Source: Phanerodontia chrysosporium
Lineage: Eukaryota; Basidiomycota; Agaricomycetes; Polyporales; Phanerochaetaceae
Direction: 5' to 3'
Length of the DNA stretch: 64,000 bases
Assembly: GCA_001910725.1 (NCBI GenBank)
Contig: MJGA01000010.1
Location: 806,001 to 870,000 of the forward strand
A program made the position numbers and the translations under genes. Shown piece after piece: positions 11,552 to 23,670 of this stretch. The notes under the pieces were generated by a model that saw only the letters and a list, made by a program, of their open reading frames with translations, had not been told where the DNA came from and did no database searches. Positions within the stretch are counted from its first letter, which is position 1. Each line of letters starts with the position of its first letter.

Positions 11552-12705
11552 TCATGCAGCAATGGCAGCCTCAATCTTCTGCTTCTCTTCCTCCGTCTTT
11601 GCCTCATCGATGCGCTTCTCCCTGTCCGCCGTGATCTCGTCCAGGATCTCCCGTGCGCCGGTCTCGATGAGGATCTTCGCAAGGCGGGCGCCGACAGCCT
11701 CGGCGTCCTCAACGCTCGCGACAGCTTCTTCGAGCGAGTGCTGCACATGGTGGTCGCCGTTGAGCGATGTGACGCAGCCCGTGATCGCGAGGGTGCCGCG
11801 CTGGGCGGTGGCGTCCTGGATGAGCGTCGTGCTGACGCCGACGGGCACGCTACACCCGCCCTCGAGCACGCGGAGGCACGCCCGCTCGGCCGCGCACCGC
11901 CACTCGGTCGGCCAGTGCGTGATCGCGCGGCACAGCGCGCGTGCAGCGTCGTCGTCCGCGCGAATCTCGATGCCGAGCGCGCCCTGGCTCACGGCGTGGA
12001 AGAGTGTCGGCGGCGCGATGTCCGACGAGATGCGGCTCTGCCAGCCCATGCGTACGACGCCGGCTTTTGCAAGGATGAGCGCGGTGTAGGGGCTGTCCTC
12101 GGCGTCGAGCTTTGAGAGGCGGGTGTTCCTGTACAGAGCTCAGGACGGAATCAGGGAAAGAGTGTGACTATATGCGTACAGATTGCCGCGCTTTGGATTG
12201 TCATTGAGCCTGTGACTCTAGGACAGTGCGTATAGGCACTCACCACATCCTTGAAGACGAGCTTTGGGAAGTTCCTCTTCAGCTGCGCCACCCGCCTGAC
12301 ACTACTCGTCCCAACGACCGATCCCTCCGGCAGCTCCTCGATGGTCTTGTACGGGAGATCCTTCTTAACGATCAGCGAGTCTACCGGGTCCTCTCGCTCA
12401 AGGACACCGGCGATCTCGCAGCCTTCGGGCAGGACGGTCGGCACGTCCTTGTAGCTGTGCACGAGCATGTCGACGACGCCCTCCTTCAGTGCGACCTCGA
12501 GCTCCTTCGTCCAGAGGGACTTGCCGCCGAGTAGGTACAGGGCCTGCGACTGGTTGTGGTCGCCGCCCGTGGTCATGAACGACGTCTCGAGCTGCGCGGT
12601 CGGGAACGCGGCCTTGAGCGCATCCTGGACCATGTATGTCTGGATCTTGGCAAGCTGCGACGCGCGCGACGCGAGCACGAACTTGCGGGCGGGCTCTTGG
12701 GACAT
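11552..12705 (-). CDS. HEM3: Porphobilinogen deaminase (hydroxymethylbilane synthase)
   Basis: Third heme-pathway enzyme: condenses four porphobilinogens to hydroxymethylbilane in the cytosol. Exons 12244-12705, 12180-12190 and 11552-12128 give 349 aa, normal for the family. Visible: FVLASRASQLAKIQT, the substrate-binding HSYKDVPT, VGTSSVRRVAQL, RGNLNTRLSKLD, and LEGGCSVPVGV with the dipyrromethane-cofactor Cys. The middle exon is only 11 nt and supplies RGN plus two bases of the next codon; without it the conserved RGNLNTR motif is lost. The ATG at 12705 fits the usual cytosolic start; the in-frame ATG at 12825 would add an unlikely Pro/Arg leader. Divergent from ALG1, ~960 bp apart. Confidence 0.94.
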
Positions 12706-13665
12706 GGTGTGGAGGGTGTGAGGGCCCGTGCAGGCTAGCTGGGCTTTTGACCTTGCTGGGCAGACGAAGAGAACATTATCGCGCGGAAAAGCAGACGGTC
12801 GGCCTCTCGAAAATTCATCCGGCACCTGCCGCGTGCACTATTGCCGTTGTGCACACTCTCAAGACCGTGAGAGGGCGTCGTGGCGAAACGTATACCGGTA
12901 TGGTTCGCTCATGAACGTCAAAAGCACGCGTAGTCTTGTTCACTTCTCAGTTTCATAGCCACCGCGGTCAAGATTTCTCGTGCGATGTAGGCGCCCGATG
13001 CAAGGGTGGACTGTAGACGCATCTTTTCACGATGCACTGAGGGCAGCCTTAACTTTCGCAGAATCCAAGCAGTCATATATGTCGATACCACAAGTCATTG
13101 AGAGCAAAAGAATCGTATATTGGAAGGAAGTGTTCCTTGCTAAACCACGTTGAAGGGCGGTCGAGTAGCTACACCACTCAACGAAAGATTAACGCAAGAA
13201 TCCCGTAAAGGATCTCTCTACATCCCCACGAGCGCCTGCTTCTTCCATCTACAAGATTCACGGAAGGCAAGTGACTCTAAAGCAGAGATGAAGAATAAAG
13301 ACATTGTGGAAGAACAAGGACGCGAGGTCATCGAAATTTATACCTCGGACGTATTTGGTGATGTTTGGTTATACGGCTTGACGCCCGTGCAGCACGCTTT
13401 GCGGAATCTGGGACTTCTGCCTCCGTCCTCGCAGAGATAATGCTCATTCCAGCAACCTGATAAACTCGCAGCTTTATCTGACCAGTTCCCCGTCTACACT
13501 GACGCGAATCGAATCTTCGCTCGCTCTCAGAGCCCACCTTACCCATCCCAGCAAGAACGCCTAGCGCTCGTGCCACACGCGTCTGCACCAACGTCTCTGC
13601 ACACCACCACGACCAGCACATATTCACCACACTCCGAAGTTGAATGCGTCTGAGACGCGATAGTC
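12706..13665. other. Divergent promoter region (HEM3/ALG1)
   Basis: This 960-bp stretch lies between two divergent starts. An open frame at ~13150-13440 has no ATG at its beginning and no recognisable similarity, so I do not call it. Confidence 0.5.
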
Positions 13666-15657
13666 ATGCCTGCCTCATACTCAACCCAGGCTCTGGTGCT
13701 TCTGGGCTTGAGTCTACTTGCCTTCTGGGTATGGCTCAGGACGCGCGAGAAGCCGTCGCTGCGGTCTGTGGCCATCCTCGTGCTTGGTGACATAGGGAGG
13801 AGTCCACGCATGATGTACCATGCCGAGAGCTTCGCTCATCTTGGGTTCAAGACGTACATGATAGGAAACAAAGGTGTGTCCTATAGTCTGTCATAGAGAC
13901 TCCGAAGGCATGACGGATCCCAGGAGCGACGCCCATACCTTCTCTCTTGTCCGCCCCGAACGTCCGCTTCTTGTATCTACCTGACCCACCAAAAACAATG
14001 CCTGGCGTGCCATTCGTGCTATATGCACCACGCAAAATTGTCATGCAGGTGTTCCACATACTGGATGCTCTGCTGAATAGGATCCCTCACCCGCCAGAGT
14101 TCATCCTCGTGCAGGTCCGTTCTCAGCTACAGATGATGAGTGCATATGTTGATGCGGATACTCTCGAAAGTAAGAACCCACCAAGCATCCCCACTCTGGC
14201 GCTAGTGTGGTTTGTCGGCCGTGTTCGAGGAAGCAAGGTCATCATCGACTGGCACAACCTGGGTTACAGCATTCTGGCCTTGAAGCTTGGAAATGGGCAT
14301 CCATTTGTTAAGATTGCTCGATGGTACGTGCCGCTCTTTCATGCAAGGTAGTCATAAGTCAACCTTCGTGGCAGGTTCGAGTCCTACTTCGGCAGGTCTG
14401 CATACGCCCACCTGTTCGTCACAAAGGCAATGCGTGACTACCTAGTGGAGAACTGGACTCTTGAAGGAAAGAAGGTAGTGTTGCACGACAGACCGCCAGC
14501 ACACTTTCATCGTGCAACTCCCGCGGAGGTGCATCAGGTGCGCATCGAGCACGCAGCCTATCGAGGGCGAAGGGAAGCTAACACCATTGAACAGCTCTTC
14601 GTCAAGCTAAACTCCGACCTCAACGTGCCCAGCCTGACATCCTTCCTCCCGTCCTACACACCGCCCAAGTCGACGCCATTTACCGCGCTAGCCGCAGACG
14701 CGTCGACCGACGTGCTTTCCATCGTCTCTGCCGCAGACGGGACCTTCGACGGCACGCTGATGCCGCAGCTGCGCCAGGACCGTCCTGCGCTCCTCGTCTC
14801 GAGCACTTCCTGGACGCCGGACGAGGACTTCGGCATGCTCCTGCGTGCGCTCGCCGTCTACGAGCGCAGGGCCCGCGCCGCGGATGGCCGCCTGCCGAAG
14901 GTGTTCATGGTTGTCACCGGCAAGGGCCCGGACCGTGCGCGGTACATGCAGGAGGTGGCGAAGTTGCAGGAAGGCGCGGACGGAGAGGAGGGGTGGAAGT
15001 ATGTGAGATGCGTCAGCGTGTGGCTCGAGGCGGCCGACTACCCGATCATGCTAGGTATCTTCCTCTTCGTTGAACGGGCCTCTAGGGTTTGTGTTGACGA
15101 TTGGACAGGCTCCGCCGACATCGGGATCTCGCTGCACTCCAGCTCCTCGGCACTCGATCTCCCAATGAAAGTAGTCGACATGTTCGGCTGCGGGTTGCCT
15201 GTTTGCGCCCTTGACTTTGCATGGTGAGCATAGCTCTACTTCATCGTCTTCCTCCCCATACTAAGGCATATACAGCTTGGATGAGCTCGTCAAAGATGGA
15301 GTGAACGGACTAGTATTCCGTGACGCAGAACAACTAGCTTCGGAGCTCGAGGTAACACTGATATCTGCTCGGTTGCGCGACAGTCATTAATCTTTGGTAA
15401 CAGAGCTTGCTCACGGGCTTTCCCAACTGCCCTACCCTTGACACGCTGCGTCGTTCGCTACTCCGGAATACACCCATCGAGCCAGGCGCACCGAGCGTAT
15501 CGGCTTGCGTTCACCCGACTCACCGAGTGCACAAGCGGACGCCGCCGACTGGCCTGGACGTACCAGCGAATCCGGTGCAGCTGATGAGTGGGAATGGAGC
15601 TCGTGGTCGCAAAATTGGGATAGGATGATGAAGCCGGTCATATTATCGGACGTGTAG
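13666..15657 (+). CDS. ALG1: Chitobiosyldiphosphodolichol beta-mannosyltransferase
   Basis: ER enzyme that adds the first mannose to dolichol-PP-chitobiose. Exons 13666-13873, 13924-14114, 14175-14323, 14375-14537, 14595-15054, 15109-15223, 15276-15351 and 15404-~15657. The N-terminal membrane anchor (residues ~8-24) is followed by VAILVLGDIGRSPRMMYHA, IDWHNLGYS, a GT33-type C-terminal fold (GKGPDRARY; LHSSSSALDLPMKVVDMFGCGLPVCA) and a typical tail (EWEWSSWSQNWDRMM) at 15590-15640. That tail lies one frame away from the start of exon 8: either a base is missing between ~15450 and 15540, or an 86-nt intron (15450-15535) is used. I favour the missing base. Confidence 0.9.
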
Positions 15658-15725
15658 TGGAATGATCTAGGGATACAAGTGCAGGTTGATATACAATGTT
15701 CAGCCAATGCAGCCTTGGAGCGCGT

Positions 15726-16689
15726 TTAGCTGCCTGCCGTCGCAGTGAACGTGAGTGTCTCGATGCGACCCTTGCCCTTGCATTCTTTCTGGAGCAGCTC
15801 GTTCATAACACGGAACTGGCCCGGGTCGATGAGCATGATCTACGTCGTGTGTTAGTCGCATGAGAATGCTGAACACAGTGAGGTAACCTACCGCTTCCCA
15901 CTCCTCCTGGCCCATCTCATCCTCCTCAACCTTCTCCGCACCCTCGATGATTTGCTCTCTGAGACGCTTGCCATCCTTCGTAGGCATCGTCACACGGACG
16001 CGCATGCGGGCGCGCTGTATGGGGAGCTTGGACTCTGTCTGGAGAAGGCGAATGACTTCTGAGACCTGGCTCTTCGCGGTCTTGCCCTGCTTGACGCTGA
16101 AGCCGGCCTCTGTCATGGCCTTGTCGATGACGCCGACCGGGTACGGCCGCTGCGTAGCGGGGTCGACACACTTCTCGGCCACGAGGGTCGCGATCTCCTT
16201 GCGGAGTGCTGAGAGATCATGTTCACGCTCCTTCTCTCCGACCTGCAGCTCGCCCTTCTTCAAAATCTGTTCTGGCACGATAAGTCGAAAGTATGCGGGC
16301 TCATGGTGAAGCACGCACCTCTTTCACAATCTCATCGGTGTCTGTGGTGCCAAAGGCCTTCTGCAGATCTTGGTGCTTCGCAAGCTCTCCTTGGAGACGT
16401 TCACGAATACATTTGCGATTTGCAGGACGTCATCGAGGTTCGTCTCGACTCCGTTCCGCCATTCTTGGACTTTATTCTTGTAGCATGCAATCTACTCGGG
16501 ATCCGGGCTCAGCAACGAGGCTCACAGCGTGACGGCATAGTACTCACCTCAAATCGCTTCCCTCCCTTTTTAGGCGGACGATAGAGACGTTGGTGAGTCT
16601 GGGAGTGTCGAGGGCATTCGTAAAGATCTGCACAATCAGAGTAAACAGGTTGCGCACTTAATTTGACCTGAGGGCTGTTGGATGGGCAT
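15726..16689 (-). CDS. SDO1: SBDS/Sdo1 ribosome maturation factor (two frame breaks)
   Basis: Couples release of eIF6 from 60S subunits to GTP hydrolysis by Efl1. Exons 16658-16689, 16548-16598, 16319-16491, 15892-16266 and 15726-15839. Visible: [86 protein letters not shown]. Two conserved stretches are each one base short: an A-run at ~16566-16570 (LKKGGKRF) and a G-run near 16390-16393 (SKGELAK). As written the frame is lost twice. Because the gene is essential in fungi and everything else is conserved, base-calling error is more likely than a pseudogene. Confidence 0.9.
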
Positions 16690-17034
16690 TCTGGCGAAGA
16701 GTTCTCACCGTACGTATGTGGTCCCGAGGGCGGTAGTGGTAGTTATATAGGTCGTGTAGTATCCGGAGCCGCGGTAGGCGAGTCGAGTGAAGTCAGCGAT
16801 CCGCGCTCTGTTCGGGAGAGATCATTTCATTTCTGGTGGGATATAGTAAGCCCCCGATACGGAGGTTAGAATGTCGAAAATAACTCGGAAACTAACCCTG
16901 CCGCACCGGTCGCGCAGCGCAGCTGATACCAAGCCATCCCGAGTTTCGACACTTGCTCACGCAGCTCTCTCCCACCAAGCCTCCAACGCCGCTAGAGAGC
17001 GCATACTTACTACTCTAATTCTAATACCGCGAAG
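16690..17034. other. Intergenic, divergent promoter region (SBDS/BAR-SH3)
   Basis: 345 bp between divergent starts. No gene seen. Confidence 0.5.
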
Positions 17035-18746
17035 ATGAAAGGCATCAGTAAAGCGTTCGCACGGTGAGTAGCACATCGTTCGTCTGCTCTGAAGCTGTTA
17101 CGAATCGCACTGGGATATAGGACGCCGCACTTGATAACGACCAAGGTCGGCCTGGCGAAGAGTACGTCCCATGCCCTGCAGGCCGTGTGGCGGCGGATGC
17201 GCATCCATACCTACCTCTCTTGCTTGTAACTTGCAGAGTCGACGGATCCCGAGTTCGATGACTATGCCCGCAGGTTCTCCACGCTCGAGACCGCTGCCGA
17301 GAAGCTCCTGAAGGACACGAAGGCGTTCGACGAGGCGGTGACGAACTTGTTCTCGTCTGGCGCTGGATTCGCGAAGCACTTTGGCACGCTCTTCCATCCC
17401 CTCACTGGAGAGTACGATATCTTGCGCAAGTACCCCGAGGCGGAGCACACCGTCAAGAATGTCGACCAGTATGAGAATCTAATGGAGGAGCTGAAGAGCG
17501 CTGTGGTTCCCGAGCTAGAGCTCATCCAGAGTCGCGTCATGGGACCGGTGAAGGAGCTGCAGAGCATCATGAAGTTGATTCGGAAGAGCATCACCAAGCG
17601 CGATCATAAGGTGCGTGGCGTCCTCATGGAGGCCACGACGACCACCTAATGCTTCGAACGTCAGCTAACAGATTATGATCGCTTCAACAACTCCCTGACG
17701 AAGCTGAGGGACAAGAAGGAGAAGTCGTTGAACGATGAGAAACACCTGTTCAAGGTCAGCTCTGTCTCTTTGCCTCCAGCGATCTAGCCTAAAGTGTTAC
17801 GTTGCAGCTGGAACAAGACTTCGAGATCGCATCGAATGAGTATGACTACATCAATACCGCCCTCAAAACCGATTTGCCAAGATTCATGCAGATGGCCACT
17901 CAGTTCATCGACCCGCTGTTCCATTCCTTCTTCTACATGCAGTAAGCACGATCTTGATCGGTGGCACCTAGAGCATAACTCACGTAGACTATTATAGGCT
18001 TAACATCTTCTATTTGCTGTTGGAGAAGCTCAATGCGTATGCCGAGAGCGCGCAGTACGACGTTTCCGTCCCCCCTGCACAGGTTGCTCTGGATTACGAG
18101 GCAAAGCGTACTGACGCTTGGTCGCGCATTGAAGAGCTCAATATCACCAAGCGGCTCATCAGCACTTGTAAGCCATGCTCGCTCGCCCATTCTAGCCAAG
18201 TGCTAACCGCTACGCACGCACATAGCGAAACTCGTCCAGCAGCGCCGCATCGAAGGTGGTACCGGCACGCCGAGTCTCAACCGGGCAGCCTCCTCAGCCA
18301 CCTCCTCTTCGACTGGGTCGCGCATGCCGCCTCCAATGCGCAGTCCCTCTGCTACATACGAGAAGAAGTCGCCTCCACCCCCGCCATCTGCCGTTCCCTC
18401 CGTCGCGCCGCCACCCTATACTCCTAGTCCCTCCGGCGCGAGCTTCACGGCCGCCAAGAAGGCGCCTCCTCCGCCTCCACCACTCAAGCCTAAGCCCAAG
18501 CCTGCCGAACCCGAGAAGCAATACGTCGTCGCGCTGTACGACTTCGAGGCGCAAGCTGATGGTGATCTTGACTTCAAGGCTGGTGACCGGATTGAGGTTG
18601 TCGAACGGACCCAGAGCACGGAGGACTGGTGGACTGGTCGTATCAACGGGCGGCAAGGTGTCTTCCCTGGTGCGTATGCTTTCTCTTTTCCGGTGAATGA
18701 CTGTTTTCTCACTGTAGCTACAGGCAACTATGTCCAGGAAGCGTAG
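17035..18746 (+). CDS. BAR-SH3 amphiphysin-like protein (Rvs167/Hob1 type)
   Basis: Membrane-curvature protein acting with cortical actin in endocytosis. Exons 17035-17063, 17121-17161, 17237-17610, 17665-17754, 17808-17941, 17998-18167, 18226-18669 and 18724-18746 give 434 aa with no frame break. The BAR domain spans residues ~15-235 (TTKVGLAKKSTDPEFDDYARRF; helical segments to LNIFYLLLEKLNAYAES). A Pro-rich linker (PPPPPSAVPSVAPPPYTP) leads to a C-terminal SH3 (VVALYDFEAQADGDLDFKAGDRIEVVERT ... DWWTGRINGRQGVFPGNYV). The last intron is placed so that the SH3 ends in the canonical PxNYV. Length and order match fungal Rvs167/Hob1. Confidence 0.93.
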
Positions 18747-19767
18747 AGTCGCGTTCATCTCTAAGTATAGCCAAACTCCGGATGGACATTTGTATCTTAG
18801 GTTACATATGGAATTGGTACCCTGCTTCATAATTAGCTTTGGGTAGTAGTACGATTGGTAAGGCTGTCTCGGATCCATGCGGGGCTGCCGTGCGTCTAGC
18901 AGAGAGTCATACGGAGGTCGGTTCTTGACGTCTGTATTGGGCTAGCGACGCACATTGACTTTGACAGGTCCACAGGATGCAGCGAGGTGTGTGGCCATTA
19001 TACATTTATACTTACATCCTGACGCGCCGGCAGAGACACATGCAGCGTGCTGTCACCTCGTGCGTACGCTTCACATTTCTGTCGTCAGAGGGGTGGGGTT
19101 TCGTTGGTGAGACGTCTGGCTTCCATAGATCATCGTCTTCCGGGATCTCCATCCTCGCCTCTGAGCCGCTGACTGTTCGGTCGTGACTATGGCGCTGCAG
19201 CATCAGCTACAAAGCGTCAGAATGCCCTGCAATGCTTCATGCCGCGGCGCAGCTCATGTTTGCGCCGCGGGGCTTGCCTCCGTGAGCACCGCATGCGTGC
19301 GTAACTTAAAATCCAGGATCCTGACGATTGATCCTTGACTGCGATCCGCCTTCGGTCGTGTTGCTAGGCGGTGCTCGGGCGATCGCAGGGCCAGGCCGAA
19401 TCAGGCCCGGTGCACATTTTTAGCCCAGGTTCCACGATCACACGGCGCGCAGCATGCACTTGCGCGCGAGACTCCTCGACCGCTGCGCTGCACGCTGATA
19501 GCTCAAGTGCGTACCAGCGTCCGTACCGCTCTTGCGCTCCGGAGAAGGCGATCCTCAAAGCGCTTCCAGTGGCCTCGTGTCGCATCGTGCGACCAGGCGT
19601 CCATTCTCTGCAGTATCATACCCCGCGGAGACAAGCGCAGATGATCCAATGTACAGGTTTGATATTTGGAAGATTGCTATCCGGCGCCAAGCGCCCCCAT
19701 GTCGTGCCTCAGACCTAGTGGCCCATATAACGTCCAGCCCTGGGCTGGTCCCCGGCCCCGACGGCAA
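18747..19767. other. Intergenic, no supported gene
   Basis: About 1 kb without a recognisable exon chain; several overlapping ORFs on both strands look like chance frames. Confidence 0.5.
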
Positions 19768-21320
19768 ATGGCCACCATCCTGCCCACTGCAGCAGAGCTG
19801 CTCGGACTGATCCTGCAGACTCTTCTTTATGGTAAGCAGCGATGTATTTTCCTGTCTCGGCATTCGAGTTCTGACTGTGTCGCAGGCGTGTTTCTCGTCC
19901 TATACGTCGCGTCGCTGTACTTCTTGTACGGCGGAAACTTCAACACAAGGCGTCGCGGGCGACAGTCACCAAGACCAAACAAAGCAGTCCTGCTTGGCGG
20001 CATCGCCCTCTTTCTCACTGTCACTCCAGTACGTCTCGCTTAGTCTCGCGATAGCTTGGCGATTGACTCTGCATGACAGCAATGGATCATACAGGTCGTC
20101 CGTGTATGGCAGGCCTTCATCCACCATTCGAATATGCCCAATGGGCCGCTACTCTACCTGTCTGATCTCAGGGCACCGCTAAGTATCGCGAGACTGTCGC
20201 TTTACGTAGTAGAGGTCTTTGTGTCAGACCTGATCCTTGTATGTCGACTGGCCTGCTGTTGAAGGCGACATTGCTGATTGATGGCCCCAGATAGTTCGGC
20301 TCTGGGTGGTATGGGGCCGTGACAGGCGTATCGCCGCTGCACCGGCCCTGACGTGGATGAGCTTAGTCGGTGAGTCTCACCTTACCACATGTCTGCGCTC
20401 ACTCAAAGCTTCTAGTGTGCGGATGCATGTATACTTATGAGATCAGCCGCCTGCCAGCAGGCGTTAATTTCTTCCAATCGAGTTCCGGTACGTCGCTACT
20501 GCCAGTGCTGCCACTCGTGGCTCGTCGTTGACCGGCGTCGATTCCAGCTGACTGGGTTGCTGCGGGCCTTGCCTTAACGTTATTGTGAGGTCTTAGCACG
20601 AACTCGCCCAGTCGCATGTCTGACTGTTCATCAGTACCAATATTTACTGCACAGGTGAGCTGTCCGCCGCACGGCAATGCCTGTCACTGACTCTGATGGT
20701 GTGGTGACCAGGGCTCCTTTCTTGGAAGATATGGTCAAGTCACAATGCATTGCGCCGTGCGATGACACACTATCGACCATCTACTGCTAGGGTGAGGCAC
20801 TCGATGGTTACGGTAGTTCTTTTGTATTCACCCCAACGCCATTTTCGTCAGCGTATCGTGGCCACTCTCATAGAGAGTGCAGCCCTTTACACGTGAGGAC
20901 CACTGATTCCTTGTCATCGAATGTTCGCGACACTGACGTACACTAGCATATCGAGTCTCATCATCGTCATCACCTACTTCAGCCAATCCTTCGGCAGTTT
21001 CACGTGCATCGGCTTGGTGCGTCTCTCTGCTTCGTCCGTGATTTCGGCCCTTGATGAACAGTCCCCTTCAGATGGCACCCCTGGTTGGGATAGCCTACTG
21101 CCTTATAATCGTCCGTTACGGTATCGATGGTGCTCTCAAACCTACTGCGCCCTTCTCGTCTGTCCGTTTCCTTCCTCAAATCAATGATTCTGGGAACAGC
21201 ACAGGGTTGGAGGACCTTGCGACCAAGTCAATGCCAGCAACTACGGCTTTGGAGCAGGTCCACGGCGGGGAGGGACCTAGTCTCACGCGGAAGCCTGACG
21301 ACGAGCAAAGTGTGGTGTAA
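19768..21320 (+). CDS. Polytopic (about 7-TM) membrane protein of an Agaricomycete-expanded family
   Basis: Uncharacterised receptor-like membrane protein common in mushroom genomes; ligand unknown. Supported exons: 19768-19831, 19886-20028, 20080-20238, 20291-20369 and 20416 onward, then shorter exons to a stop at 21318-21320. Hydrophobic segments in order include GLILQTLLYGVFLVLYVASLYFL, GGIALFLTVTPQWIIQV, LSLYVVEVFVSDLILIV followed by RLWVVWGRD, LVVCGCMYTY, WVAAGLALTLL, and later LIESAALYTSISSLIIVITYF and PLVGIAYCLIIVR, then a hydrophilic Ser/Thr/Glu tail. Exact splice sites after 20490 are tentative. A related but damaged copy follows at 22525. Confidence 0.7.
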
Positions 21321-22524
21321 GTCCTACTATCTTCAGCGATAAGAAATGTACAACATATACCGGCGAGTCCGTGGGGTGTGATGGCGCTCGGGAACTGAAG
21401 GCGGGGCCGATATGGCTATGAAATGCACATGGCCCCCGTTGATCAGGTGCGCACCGCAGCAGTGGTTCTCCTCTTGGACACTGCAGCAGAGCGCCAGCTG
21501 ACTTGATCAACATAGACCTCTAGATCTGTGCTCGATCCGGGAAAGTCGGACTGCACATGCCCCGCGAGGTGGCTGCTCGCCTCATGCGTCTCTTGCCATA
21601 GGCTGTGACCTACGAAGGGAGAATACTATCCCGGTTATGGCCTCATGAGGTCATGTAATGGCCATGGACCAAGACCTTCTAGTGAGACGCTACCACAGGC
21701 GTGGCGGACGTTGCGCGCACAAGTTAGCAAGCTTACGGTCACCATTATGCTCGTGTCAAGCGTATGCAGTCTGTGGGCTCATTCACTACAGCCCTGACCT
21801 CACACAAAATAATTGCAGACACTGTGCGATACCGCTTTGCTAATCTTTGACAGCTTTTTCTCTGTCCATCTAAAGCGATCCGCTCGTTCCGTGCGTGTTA
21901 TCTGTATCGCCTCGTGCTGAGGGCGAGATCGACTCACGACTTGCTCCTAACAGGTTGTGTAGCATAGCGGCATTAATCACCTCGGCATCACGAAAAATCC
22001 CTCCGTATATTTTGCATGTATGACAGTCGTGCGTCCGCAAAGTTTATCCTTGTCCTAGACTTATTCATTGAGCGGCAGACTGCGCCTCTCACGGGCATAG
22101 CCTTCTACCTCATGCGAAAAGCTCGGATGCTGAGCGGTGGCCAGAGACTTATGAGAATAATAGCCCCGAGTGCTCATTACGACGAGCGGGACGTGCTGCA
22201 GTCATGTCCCTGTCGAGTATTCCTACCCCCGGGCATACAGGTCCGGGACGAGTCGTCTGAGGATGCTGGCGACAGAAGTTACATTCGTTCCTCGCAAGTT
22301 CCTCGCCGGACCGAACCTACACTTGATCAGTATTAGCTGATTAATATTCAATGCGCTCACCGTTGGCATATGAACGAAGACTGACATCGCGGGAAGATTG
22401 AGAATCTCAGACAAAGGGTAATAGTCCCGAAGTGATCTCGGCGCCATGGTATTTGCTCACTATAACCATATCAGGCGGAGATGTGGATTCCCAGGGTGGA
22501 CTCTACACGCTCTTGTCTCCGACC
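21321..22524. other. Intergenic, no supported gene
   Basis: 1.2 kb between the two related membrane-protein genes. Only short overlapping frames. Confidence 0.5.
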
Positions 22525-23670
22525 ATGGATGAATGCTGCCTGCCTCCGGCGGCCGCTGCATACTCTGGGCTGGTGCTAGGCACGCTATTTTACGGTGCGT
22601 GGCGCTACTTCTTTAGAGTGCTTGGGCTTATGGTGTGGTGTCTGCAGGCGTGTATGCGGTGCTGTTTGTCTTGTATATCCTGGTGGGTCCAAGCCGCAGG
22701 CGGGCGCCGACGAACAAGGTGTTCTCCGGGCATCTGATGACGATTTGCAACATTACGTTGTTCTCCACTATCACCATGGTACGTGGCTGTCTGCCGAGGT
22801 ACATTAGCGAGTGTTATAACAAGACACGACTCAGTAGCAATGGATTATTGGGTTGTGCCAATATTCCAACTACTTCGACGCTCGCGGCAGAGACACTCCC
22901 GTACCATCGGCAGACGGGCTCGGTATCATGTATTTGATGCTCTACTTCGCTGCGACTACGGTGGCGAACTTTGGGATGGTACGTGACGTTTCTCGGTCCC
23001 CGAAAAAGTGTAAAATCTGTGATCACGTGCGGTACACACGCAGATATATAGACTCCGGCTGGTTTCGAGCCTAAAGTTGGTGGTTCTGCCTATTTTTACT
23101 TGTCTATTTGGCCTAGGTACGTCCATGACCGACATTGCTTCCCGACCATGAGCCCACCAGTACTCCAGCTACTGGCGCAACCTCTGCCTCTTACCTTGAA
23201 ATGGCCCCCAACTATCTCGAATCTCCTGGCAGTGAGCAGTTGACCATGAAGACCATCGGGTCTAGGGTATACTCAGTTGCACATAGTGGCGTGGATGACT
23301 TCGGCGTTGGCGATGACAGCCTGGTGCGTCACTATAGATTGCAGTGGAATTTGGGCTAACTCGCCTTGTAGTACGGCCGTTTATTGCTCAGGTATGTCCG
23401 TCTTCAAGCCCTAAACAGCCCGCAGTGTGTCAACTGCGCTCGAGCTCTACTTTCTTACAGGATCTGGGTTACACGTCGTGCGGTGCAACACGCTCAGTCC
23501 GACAGTGTCGGACTGCGAGTCGGCTGCCTCCACGGTCTGTACCAGGCGTTCATCTCACTCTAGATTCTCGCAACTTAGTAGGCTTCCCAAACCAGGCCCG
23601 GATAATTGGTGCTATTGGCCTCGAGAGCACATGGCTTTTCACGTTCGTCCTTAGCATCATTCGTAAGAAA
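22525..23670 (+). pseudogene. Second copy of the polytopic membrane protein, apparently decaying
   Basis: The start (LVLGTLFYGVYAVLFVLYILV), the second segment (LMTICNITLFSTITMQWIIG) and the third (GIMYLMLYFAATTVANFGM then IYRLRLVSSLKLVVLP) align in order and intron position with the gene at 19768. After ~23120 the reading becomes broken: short frames in changing phase, an in-frame stop near 23562, and no clean final helix pair. It is either a pseudogene or a gene hit by the same one-base losses seen elsewhere. The 3' boundary is a guess. Confidence 0.45.

Noticed and set aside
11522..12115. Long plus-strand frame opposite HEM3
   Set aside because: Shadow of the GC-rich HEM3 third exon; the HEM3 strand matches a known enzyme along its whole length.
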